Shown: positions 1 to 4,197, counted from the stretch's first letter. The stretch is DNA of 6,593 nt from Microcaldota archaeon (GCA_021785375.1 JAJYFQ010000043.1:1-6593); one strand, 5' to 3'. The notes: generated from the letters alone by a model not told the origin. Numbers and translations: made by a program.

Positions 1-66
1 TCGGTGGAGTATGAAGTCGAACAGGGAGAACGCGGACCTAGAGCAAAGAACGTAAAGAAGGCATAG
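1..66 (+). CDS. Cold-shock-domain protein, C-terminal fragment (partial at left edge)
   Basis: Frame 1 is open from the window edge to the TAG at 64-66 and encodes 21 residues containing VEYEVEQGERGP and ending NVKKA. This matches the last strand of CspA-type cold-shock proteins, where the chain typically reads V-x-F-x-V-x-x-G-x-R-G-P-x-A-x-N-V and stops a few residues later. Such proteins are small single-OB-fold nucleic-acid chaperones that bind single-stranded RNA or DNA. The start and the RNP1/RNP2 motifs lie outside the window, so only the family can be named. The gene converges on the deaminase gene, with 27 bp between the stops. The match is short but several residues agree in register and the stop falls where the family ends. 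Confidence 0.8.
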   Translation, partial: SVEYEVEQGERGPRAKNVKKA

Positions 67-75
67 CCGGTCCTG

Positions 76-90
76 CATAATCTTATTATG
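76..90. terminator. Short palindrome in a convergent intergenic gap, possible bidirectional terminator
   Basis: CATAAT-CTT-ATTATG is a perfect 6-bp inverted repeat with a 3-nt loop. It lies midway between the stop codons of the cold-shock and deaminase genes. It is AT-rich and has no long U-run on either strand, so a role in termination is inferred from position alone. Confidence 0.35.
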
Positions 91-93
91 TCC

Positions 94-792
94 CTAGCTT
101 AGCCCGCTTCCTGCAGCTTCGTCAAGCACGAACGTGACATCGCTGTGCAGGCGCAGGAATGATGCGGGCACGGAGCTCCCGATCTCGCCATTAACGGCCT
201 TATTCACCGCCCCTGCCTTATCCTCCCCCGACGCAATCAGGATCAGTGACCTTGACTCGAGGATCTCCTTTATGCCCATGGTTATCGCCCTAGTCTTTCC
301 GGCACCATTTCTACGTATGGTATCCGGTGACAGATCAACTATCCTTATCGTTGAGTCCATTGCAGAGCCGGGCTCGTTGAACGCCATGTGGCCGTTCGCA
401 CCGATGCCGACTATCTGCAGATCGACAGGCCCGCCCATGGCGTAAGCCTTGCGGTATCGGATTACGGCCTCCTCTTCTGGGAGATCCGCATAGGGAAAGT
501 TTATCCTCTCCCTTTCGATGTCTATGTTCCTGAAGAGGTTCTGCTCCATGAACTGCCAGTAGCTCCCTCCATCGCCCCTTTCCATCGGATAGTATTCATC
601 GAGGTTGAAGGAGCTCTTCCCCTTGAATGAGATCCCTCCGGCCAGGCACTCCTCGGAGATAATCCGGTAGAGCCCGATCGGCGTCTTCCCGGTGGCAAAC
701 CCCACCACCCCCGAGGCAGGGAGCTTCTCCCTGAACACCCTGAAAGCCTCCTCGGACATCTGCTCGTAGCCCGTTTCTATAACAACCCTCAT
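94..792 (-). CDS. nagB: Glucosamine-6-phosphate deaminase (NagB-type)
   Basis: The 232-residue product is a cytosolic sugar-phosphate isomerase/deaminase of the NagB family, converting glucosamine-6-phosphate and water to fructose-6-phosphate and ammonia. Visible motifs are GFATGKTPIG (31-40, phosphate-binding loop), SFNLDEY (61-67, with D65 as the expected catalytic Asp), GIGANGHMAFNEP (129-141, with H135 and E140 as expected catalytic residues), and the substrate-loop segment around DSTIRIVDL (146-154). Near-C-terminal ITMGIKEIL and LIASGEDKA (170-193) are also typical. At 232 residues it is slightly shorter than E. coli NagB (266), mainly at the C-terminus, where the E. coli allosteric contacts lie. 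N133 stands where E. coli has D141. The ATG at 792 has no Shine-Dalgarno, but a TATA-like box is centred about 31 bp upstream, fitting a nearly leaderless mRNA. Many archaea use SIS-domain enzymes for this step, so the NagB type is notable. 6-phosphogluconolactonase is related but lacks this LDEY and NGH...NEP combination. Confidence 0.92.
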   Translation of the reverse strand: MRVVIETGYEQMSEEAFRVFREKLPASGVVGFATGKTPIGLYRIISEECLAGGISFKGKSSFNLDEYYPMERGDGGSYWQFMEQNLFRNIDIERERINFPYADLPEEEAVIRYRKAYAMGGPVDLQIVGIGANGHMAFNEPGSAMDSTIRIVDLSPDTIRRNGAGKTRAITMGIKEILESRSLILIASGEDKAGAVNKAVNGEIGSSVPASFLRLHSDVTFVLDEAAGSGLS

Positions 793-818
793 GACACCGG
801 AATCAATACGCGCTTTAC

Positions 819-828
819 CTATATATCC
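819..828 (-). promoter_or_regulatory. TATA-like box for the deaminase gene
   Basis: On the minus strand the sequence reads GGATATATAGG. Its centre is about 31 bp upstream of the ATG at 792, placing transcription start within a few bases of the start codon under standard archaeal promoter geometry. Confidence 0.6.
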
Positions 829-881
829 GCTTCGCTGCCGCTCTCGAAACTAATTGGACGCGGCTTTGGGGCTGCCAGCAC

Positions 882-1115
882 TTATGGATATGTTATCGGC
901 TTTGGAGAGGATTGGTTGTATCCCGATCTGTTGTATCCGCTCTGGTTGTATCCCGACTGGTTGATGCCGCTCACATTGTAGCCCTGAGACACCGTAGTGT
1001 ACCTTGGCTGCTGGCCCGGCGATGAACCGTTGTGCTGCGTCGAGTAATACACCGCCGCTATAACCACTATAGCGATTATCACTGCTATTATCACGATTGC
1101 CGTATTGTTTACCAT
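882..1115 (-). CDS. Small single-pass membrane protein with C-terminal array of five tandem N-glycosylation sequons (copy 1)
   Basis: This 77-residue protein has a strongly hydrophobic segment at residues 6-24 (AIVIIAVIIAIVVIAAVYY), a short polar linker (25-44), then five contiguous pentapeptides at 45-69: GYNVS, GINQS, GYNQS, GYNRS, GYNQS. Each contains N-x-S, and N29-G-S in the linker adds a sixth sequon. The tail is SPKPITYP. The frame is open upstream to 1199, but the ATG at 1115 is preferred. It has GGTGGG (1119-1124) just upstream and a TATA box about 46 bp away, and its N-terminus MVNNT aligns with MPANT of the paralogue at 3839-4156. No class III (prepilin) cleavage motif is seen. The protein is probably membrane-anchored with the array outside the cell, where archaeal AglB-type oligosaccharyltransferase acts. 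This is inference. The family is not recognised. Confidence 0.8.
   Translation of the reverse strand: MVNNTAIVIIAVIIAIVVIAAVYYSTQHNGSSPGQQPRYTTVSQGYNVSGINQSGYNQSGYNRSGYNQSSPKPITYP
909..983 (-). repeat. Coding tandem repeat, 5 x 15 bp (sequon array, copy 1)
   Basis: Five in-frame 15-bp units encode G-[YI]-N-x-S. The typical unit is GGATACAACCAGAGC, with synonymous variation between units. A 17-bp stretch at 946-962 (TTGTATCCCGACTGGTT on the plus strand) is identical to 3894-3910 in the paralogue. Confidence 0.85.
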
Positions 1116-1156
1116 ATGCCCACCAGTGTTTATCCATAACTTCTTTTCCAGAAGGG

Positions 1157-1166
1157 TATATAAAGA
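1157..1166 (-). promoter_or_regulatory. TATA box for the copy 1 sequon-array gene
   Basis: The minus strand reads CTTTATATAC, centred about 46 bp upstream of the ATG at 1115. The predicted transcript has a leader of about 20 nt containing GGTGGG. The gene can therefore be transcribed independently of the upstream MinD-like gene, whose stop is only 74 bp away. Confidence 0.6.
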
Positions 1167-1189
1167 TTCTGCGGAGGTTCGGGCTGGGG

Positions 1190-2044
1190 CTAGAACCATC
1201 TACTCTTGCGCTTGCTCTTCCTGGCCTTCTCGAACTCCTCTTCGGTCTCGGCGATCTGCTTTATCTTCTGCGTCGCCCGCTTCGGGTACCAGTACGCTAT
1301 GTACGACGCGGCAAGCTGCCTGATCCTGGTAGAAAACTTGGAGTATGGTGCGAGCAGGACAGCCGGGACGTGCTTGTATATGCTCATCGGTATCAGGTCG
1401 TCCATGGGAAGCTCCATGTAGACCTTGTTCCTGAGCACCTTCTCTATGAACCCCGTGTCTATCTCGAAGGGTTTGTTAGACCTCATGTTCATGACTACGC
1501 GGTGCCTGCACTTCAGCAGCTTCAGGGCTATGACCATCTTCATGGTACTGATCACTATCGTGGGCTTTGGAACAATGATTATCAGGCCCTCGTCCATATA
1601 CCCATTGATGTGCTTCATCAGCCCTTTTGTTATCACAAATGTTCTGGCCATCGCGGGCGTATCGACGATGATGAAGTCGTAGGGCCTTTTGGTCCGGATG
1701 CCCGCAGTTATTGCGTGCTTGAGCATCTTTTCATTCACCCTGAACGGCTCCTTCTCTATGGAACAGAGAAGCAGGTCAACGCCGCTCGGCTCGTGTGTTG
1801 AGATCGTGCAGGCCATTCCTACCTTGCCCTTGAGAAAGTCTGAGATGTCGTGGATGTGCGGCTCCACGCCGAGCTGGATCCCGATCGTCGGATGGGTCAT
1901 GTCGCCGTCGACCAGAAGCACCTTGAATCCGTAGCCGCTCAGCGCCACCGCAAGATTTATGGAGATGACGCTCTTCCCGACTCCGCCCTTGTCGGACATT
2001 ACCATGATGGTGTATCCCGGGTGCTTGTTTTTTTGCTCCGGCAT
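1190..2044 (-). CDS. MinD/ParA-family P-loop ATPase with basic C-terminal tail
   Basis: The 284-residue product is a deviant-Walker-A ATPase of the MinD/ParA (SIMIBI) class, which forms ATP-dependent dimers on membrane or DNA to position other components. The deviant Walker A is KGGVGKS at 19-25 (signature Lys K19, P-loop Lys K24). Next come VLLVDGDM (43-49), corresponding to the switch-I Asp region, and Walker B FIIVDTPA (124-131, D128). VVMNMRSN (183-190) matches the Asn-bearing nucleotide-specificity strand of MinD. LPMDDLIPMSIYKHVPAVLLAPYS (212-235) resembles the MinD 'IPEDxxVxxAxxxGVPVVxxxPxS' segment. The C-terminus (272-284) is EKARKSKRKSRWF, a dense basic cluster ending in Trp-Phe that could bind acidic lipid or nucleic acid. 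The ATG at 2044 lacks a Shine-Dalgarno, and an AT-rich TATA-like element about 26 bp upstream fits a leaderless mRNA. There is no CxxC as in Mrp/NBP35. No MinC, MinE or ParB partner is visible, so the cargo is unknown. Confidence 0.88.
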   Translation of the reverse strand: MPEQKNKHPGYTIMVMSDKGGVGKSVISINLAVALSGYGFKVLLVDGDMTHPTIGIQLGVEPHIHDISDFLKGKVGMACTISTHEPSGVDLLLCSIEKEPFRVNEKMLKHAITAGIRTKRPYDFIIVDTPAMARTFVITKGLMKHINGYMDEGLIIIVPKPTIVISTMKMVIALKLLKCRHRVVMNMRSNKPFEIDTGFIEKVLRNKVYMELPMDDLIPMSIYKHVPAVLLAPYSKFSTRIRQLAASYIAYWYPKRATQKIKQIAETEEEFEKARKSKRKSRWF

Positions 2045-2065
2045 ATTTAAAATCAGTATCTCATG

Positions 2066-2074
2066 GTTAAAAGC
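2066..2074 (-). promoter_or_regulatory. Weak TATA-like element for the MinD-like gene
   Basis: The minus strand reads GCTTTTAAC, centred about 26 bp upstream of the ATG at 2044, as expected for leaderless transcription. The element overlaps the first copy of the repeated TTAAAAGCCT motif. Confidence 0.4.
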
Positions 2075-2091
2075 CTTTTCTTACGGAGGGC
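2067..2091 (+). repeat. Gapped direct repeat TTAAAAGCCT-N8-GGAGGGC, copy 1
   Basis: TTAAAAGCCT (2067-2076), eight variable bases, then GGAGGGC (2085-2091). The same 10+7 bases with the same 8-base gap recur at 2192-2216, in the same orientation and 125 bp away. Confidence 0.6.
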
Positions 2092-2117
2092 CAGAATTTA
2101 CATATACTATCATTTTT

Positions 2118-2151
2118 GATATTGACGTCATCCCTGATACTGACGCCGTCC
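2118..2151. repeat. Imperfect 18-bp-period tandem repeat
   Basis: GATATTGACGTCATCC (2118-2133) and GATACTGACGCCGTCC (2136-2151) agree at 13 of 16 positions, with both starts 18 bp apart. The repeat lies in the divergent intergenic region and may be a paired binding site or a small local duplication. Confidence 0.5.
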
Positions 2152-2169
2152 GCCTCTTTGTGCCGGCAC

Positions 2170-2188
2170 ATGTAAAGTTGGCTTACAT
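2170..2188. promoter_or_regulatory. Dyad ATGTAA-N7-TTACAT, candidate operator
   Basis: This perfect 6-bp inverted repeat with a 7-bp spacer abuts a plus-strand TATA-like sequence (TTTATTAAAAG, 2188-2198). The size and symmetry suit a dimeric helix-turn-helix regulator, but no regulator gene is in the window. Confidence 0.35.
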
Positions 2189-2191
2189 TTA

Positions 2192-2216
2192 TTAAAAGCC
2201 TCTCTGTCTGGAGGGC
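2192..2216 (+). repeat. Gapped direct repeat TTAAAAGCCT-N8-GGAGGGC, copy 2
   Basis: TTAAAAGCCT (2192-2201), eight variable bases, GGAGGGC (2210-2216). This is identical in both blocks and in spacing to the copy at 2067-2091. Confidence 0.6.
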
Positions 2217-2274
2217 GATATCTAACACTGCATTATAAACCCAATACTGGCCGGACCATTAACGGGCGACAAGG

Positions 2275-2284
2275 GTATTATAAG
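2275..2284 (+). promoter_or_regulatory. TATA box for the SRPBCC gene
   Basis: GTATTATAAG is centred about 36 bp upstream of the ATG at 2316 and about 27 bp upstream of the alternative GTG at 2307. A second candidate, CATTATAAAC, lies at 2231-2240. Confidence 0.5.
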
Positions 2285-2315
2285 CTCGCGTTCAGATAGT
2301 TATTAGGTGGATGAT

Positions 2316-2798
2316 ATGGGGAACGACGGAATGAGAGAGGTTACGATAACGCGCACTGTCAATGCGCCGCTCGACAAGGTCTGGAAGGCATGGACCGACC
2401 AGGAGACTGTGAGAAGATGGTGGGGTCCGAGAGGCGTCACGAACCCGACATGCGAGTGGAATGCCGCGCCTGACGGAAAGATAGAGATCGTGATGCTGGC
2501 AGGCAAGGAGTTGGGTCCTGCCGCGGGGCAGAAATGGCCGATGAGAGGAACGTTCCGCGAAGTAACACCGCAGAGAAGGCTGGTAATCGCAGGCGAGGCG
2601 ATAGACGACGTAAAGAACGTGCTGATACAGAACGTCATCACTGTTGACTTCGAGAGCGATGGGGATAAGGTAAGGATGACGGTGCACGTTGTCGTAACGA
2701 ACGCAGACCCCAAGGCCGAGCAGATGCTTCAGGGAATGGGGGCGGGATTCAACCAGCAGACAGACAAGCTGGTCGAGCTGCTTGAGAAGAAGGAATGA
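2316..2798 (+). CDS. SRPBCC (START/AHSA1-like) domain protein
   Basis: The 160-residue product is a single-domain SRPBCC protein of the AHSA1/CalC type, a helix-grip fold with a deep hydrophobic pocket. The diagnostic N-terminal block is ITRTVNAPLDKVWKAWTD (11-28) followed by VRRWWGPRGVTNPT (32-45), matching the family's 'xRxFxAPxExVWxAWTDPExxxxWWGPxGFT'. Then come the strand segments MRGTFREVTPQRRLV (76-90), VITVDFES (107-114) and VRMTVHVVV (119-127). The last helix (residues 138-157, GFNQQTDKLVELLEK) ends the domain as usual. The ligand and role cannot be read from sequence, since members range from Hsp90 co-activators to small-molecule binders. The ATG at 2316 is preferred because AGGTGG (2305-2310) sits 5 nt upstream. 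The in-frame GTG at 2307 would add three residues and suit a leaderless message. The stop is 9 bp from the converging small gene's stop. Confidence 0.87.
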   Translation: MGNDGMREVTITRTVNAPLDKVWKAWTDQETVRRWWGPRGVTNPTCEWNAAPDGKIEIVMLAGKELGPAAGQKWPMRGTFREVTPQRRLVIAGEAIDDVKNVLIQNVITVDFESDGDKVRMTVHVVVTNADPKAEQMLQGMGAGFNQQTDKLVELLEKKE

Positions 2799-2807
2799 CC
2801 TGGAAGG

Positions 2808-2996
2808 CTACCTCTCCTTCCTCTTCAGTACCCACTCGTACTCATTCTCTATCTTGTCGTACGCAGACTCAAGCTTCTGCTTGTCGACGTTCTCCGGCAG
2901 CTGCCACACGGCGTTCGACCCGAGCCTCTCGGAGAGCATCCTGTGCCCTGCCCGCATGTGATCTATTTTCTCCTCGTACTTCATCTTCCCACCCAT
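2808..2996 (-). CDS. Small charged hypothetical protein (62 aa)
   Basis: I do not recognise this protein. It is short, hydrophilic and probably helical, with no signal peptide, membrane segment or Cys. A first helical stretch (about 5-25, KYEEKIDHMRAGHRMLSERL) and a second (about 39-60, including YDKIENEYEWVLKRK) flank a loop around WQLPENVD (31-38). Composition is balanced between acidic and basic residues, with Trp at 31 and 55. A minus-strand AT-rich box (GAATATTAACC, about 3014-3024) gives it a possible promoter. Two starts are plausible: ATG at 2996, near leaderless, or ATG at 2984 (58 aa), preceded by GGTGGG 3 nt upstream, the same arrangement as in the sequon-array gene at 882-1115. 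Tight convergent packing and natural amino-acid composition favour a real gene. A helical-bundle or partner-binding role is possible but unproven. Confidence 0.65.
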   Translation of the reverse strand: MGGKMKYEEKIDHMRAGHRMLSERLGSNAVWQLPENVDKQKLESAYDKIENEYEWVLKRKER

Positions 2997-3100
2997 TATA
3001 TTATGGCTCTTTTGGTTAATATTCGTTGCCGTGATGGAATTGCGTCAGAGTATCAGAACATGCAGGTGCCTGCGCTCTCGCACGGTGTAATGGTGAACGA

Positions 3101-3112
3101 ACTGTCCACAGT
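3101..3112. promoter_or_regulatory. Small dyad ACTGT-CC-ACAGT upstream of the HAD promoter
   Basis: This is a 5-bp inverted repeat with a 2-bp spacer, about 16 bp upstream of the TATA box of the HAD gene. A second 5-2-5 dyad, GCAGG-TG-CCTGC, is at 3062-3073. Such short dyads arise by chance, so a regulatory role is only possible. Confidence 0.25.
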
Positions 3113-3126
3113 CCAGATCGATAGTG

Positions 3127-3137
3127 CATTATAAAAA
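3127..3137 (+). promoter_or_regulatory. TATA box for the HAD hydrolase gene
   Basis: CATTATAAAAA is centred about 26 bp upstream of the ATG at 3159. No Shine-Dalgarno lies before that ATG, so a leaderless transcript is predicted. Confidence 0.65.
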
Positions 3138-3158
3138 TATCCGCGGAGATATCACCAC

Positions 3159-3779
3159 ATGGCATCTTTTGTCTACTTCGATCTTGGCGGCGTGGTGATA
3201 CTCGACTTCAGCGGCACGGAGAAGTGGAATCAATTACAGAAGGAGATCGGGGTGCCTGAGGAGAAGGGGAGGGAGTTTGAGGCATTCTTTAGCGGGTGTG
3301 AGGCCGGGATATGCACAGGGCGTGAGATTGAGACAGCGCTCCCGCTGCTAAAGAGGAGGTTTGGCGTAAAGATACCTCAGGATTATTCGCTGCTCACGGA
3401 CGGTTTCCTGCCGCGCCTTAACGCAAATAGATCCATCTGGCCCGTAATCGAGAAGGTCCGAAAAGGATGCCGGATAGGGCTGCTCACGAATATGTACTCG
3501 CACATGCTCGATGCCATCAGGGAGAAGGGGATCCTGCCCAGAGTCGACTGGGATGTGATCATAGACTCGAGTGTGGTTGGAATGAAGAAACCTGACCAGG
3601 GCATCTTTGAGCTTGCAGAGAAGCGGGCGGGAGCGAAAGGGGAAGAGATCCTGTTCGTGGACAATACCAGGAAGCACATCGAGGCTGCGGAGAGATTCGG
3701 ATGGCGCACGCTGTTGTATGATCAGTTCTCGCTCGATGAGCCGAACGAAAGGCTCTTGGAGATGCTCAACGATGCATAG
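3159..3779 (+). CDS. HAD-superfamily hydrolase, YihX-like (IA variant 3) phosphatase
   Basis: The 206-residue product is a cytosolic HAD phosphatase. Motif I is YFDLGGVV (6-13) with nucleophile D8. Motif II is IGLLTNMY (106-113) with T110. Motif III is the Lys of VGMKKPDQGIF (140-150). Motif IV is EILFVDNTRKHIEAAERFGW (163-182) with D168. Residues of roughly 15-90 form the helical cap typical of subfamily I. The usual second Asp of motif I (DxDxT) is replaced by Gly (D8-L-G10-G), as in E. coli YihX, a glucose-1-phosphate phosphatase with DLGNV, and in related proteins. Overall length and motif spacing also resemble YihX (about 199 aa). Loss of the general acid makes the reaction less certain, though other members with this change are active. 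The substrate cannot be predicted. The gene is monocistronic, with its own TATA box, and converges on the copy 2 sequon-array gene. Confidence 0.88.
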   Translation: MASFVYFDLGGVVILDFSGTEKWNQLQKEIGVPEEKGREFEAFFSGCEAGICTGREIETALPLLKRRFGVKIPQDYSLLTDGFLPRLNANRSIWPVIEKVRKGCRIGLLTNMYSHMLDAIREKGILPRVDWDVIIDSSVVGMKKPDQGIFELAEKRAGAKGEEILFVDNTRKHIEAAERFGWRTLLYDQFSLDEPNERLLEMLNDA

Positions 3780-3782
3780 GTG

Positions 3783-3838
3783 CCTTTCGTCAGGTGATGG
3801 TTAAGACCTGACCGGCCGATCGGTTATCCGAGGAAAGG
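3783..3838. terminator. Nested inverted repeats between convergent genes, possible bidirectional terminator
   Basis: An outer stem CCTTTC (3783-3788) / GAAAGG (3833-3838) encloses two hairpins: GTCAGGT (3789-3795) / ACCTGAC (3806-3812), with a 10-nt loop, and TCGG-TTAT-CCGA (3820-3831). Together they fill the 59-bp gap between the HAD stop and the sequon-array gene stop. There is no U-tract, so termination is inferred from location and symmetry. Confidence 0.35.
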
Positions 3839-4156
3839 TCATGTAACGACTATGTGCGTGGTGTTGTATCCGGACCTGTTGAATCCGGATTGATTGTATC
3901 CCGACTGGTTCCCTCCGCTGATGTTGTACCCCTTTACCGTAGTCACGGTACTCGTCGTGGTCAGCTTCACGCTGGTCATTGGCGGAACCGATGTCGAAGG
4001 AAGGGTGTTGTTTACTGGTGCGGTCGTGGTGTACGCAGCAGTTGTTGTAGCCGACTGATGCTGCTGCACTTTTCCTGTTAGTATCACGTACACTGACGCG
4101 GCAATGACAACTGCCAGTATGAGTGCAAGCGCAATGAGCAGCGTGTTCGCAGGCAT
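3839..4156 (-). CDS. Small single-pass membrane protein with C-terminal array of five tandem N-glycosylation sequons (copy 2)
   Basis: This 105-residue paralogue of the protein at 882-1115 has a hydrophobic segment at residues 6-27 (LLIALALILAVVIAASVYVI). A long Thr/Ser/Pro-rich linker follows (about 35-75), of the kind that can carry O-glycans or act as a stalk. Five pentapeptides at 76-100 read GYNIS, GGNQS, GYNQS, GFNRS and GYNTT, then HIVVT. Each repeat is an N-x-S/T sequon, and N49-N-T adds another. The repeats match copy 1 in order (V/I, Q, Q, R at the x position), so the array was duplicated as a whole. The frame extends to an ATG at 4171 (MQRDS...), but the second ATG is favoured because MPANT aligns with MVNNT of copy 1. 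The gene diverges from glnA. A membrane-anchored, heavily N-glycosylated surface protein is the inferred role. No homologue is recognised. Confidence 0.8.
   Translation of the reverse strand: MPANTLLIALALILAVVIAASVYVILTGKVQQHQSATTTAAYTTTAPVNNTLPSTSVPPMTSVKLTTTSTVTTVKGYNISGGNQSGYNQSGFNRSGYNTTHIVVT
3857..3931 (-). repeat. Coding tandem repeat, 5 x 15 bp (sequon array, copy 2)
   Basis: Five in-frame 15-bp units encode G-[YGF]-N-x-[ST]. The array aligns unit by unit with 909-983 and shares an exact 17-bp word at 3894-3910. Confidence 0.85.
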
Positions 4157-4197
4157 CGAATCCCTTTGCATTACCAGTAATAGGGGGGGCTAATGTC

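Larger units (their letters stand above)
2045..2315. other. Divergent intergenic region between the MinD-like and SRPBCC genes
   Basis: About 260 bp without a credible gene. It holds a TATA-like element for the minus-strand gene (2066-2074), two copies of a gapped motif, an 18-bp-period tandem repeat (2118-2151), a 6-7-6 dyad (2170-2188) and three plus-strand TATA-like boxes (2187-2197, 2231-2240, 2275-2284). No tRNA-like T-loop or other structured RNA was recognised. The number of promoter-like elements exceeds what two genes need. Confidence 0.6.

Noticed and set aside
909..983. CRISPR-like or noncoding tandem repeat
   Set aside because: The 15-bp units have no spacers, are in frame and vary synonymously, so they are protein-coding repeats.
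882..1115. Type IV pilin-like protein
   Set aside because: No class III signal peptide is visible before the hydrophobic segment in either paralogue: no Lys/Arg-Gly or Ala-type cleavage site followed by Gln/Glu.
850..1137. An overlapping 95-codon frame (MDKHWW...) over the copy 1 sequon-array gene
   Set aside because: It is shifted relative to the frame whose protein aligns with the paralogue at 3839-4156, and it has no hydrophobic anchor or coherent repeat.
1116..1199. N-terminal extension of the copy 1 protein to ATG 1199
   Set aside because: It would overlap the stop of the MinD-like gene and run through the TATA box and GGTGGG site. The paralogue alignment starts at ATG 1115.
1097..1801. 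A 234-codon plus-strand frame opposite the MinD-like gene
   Set aside because: The opposing frame has a full set of MinD/ParA motifs. This one has low-complexity composition, no start signals and no motif.
2943..3134. A 63-codon plus-strand frame across the small-gene/HAD intergenic region
   Set aside because: It overlaps the minus-strand small gene, has no ribosome-binding site and looks random in composition.
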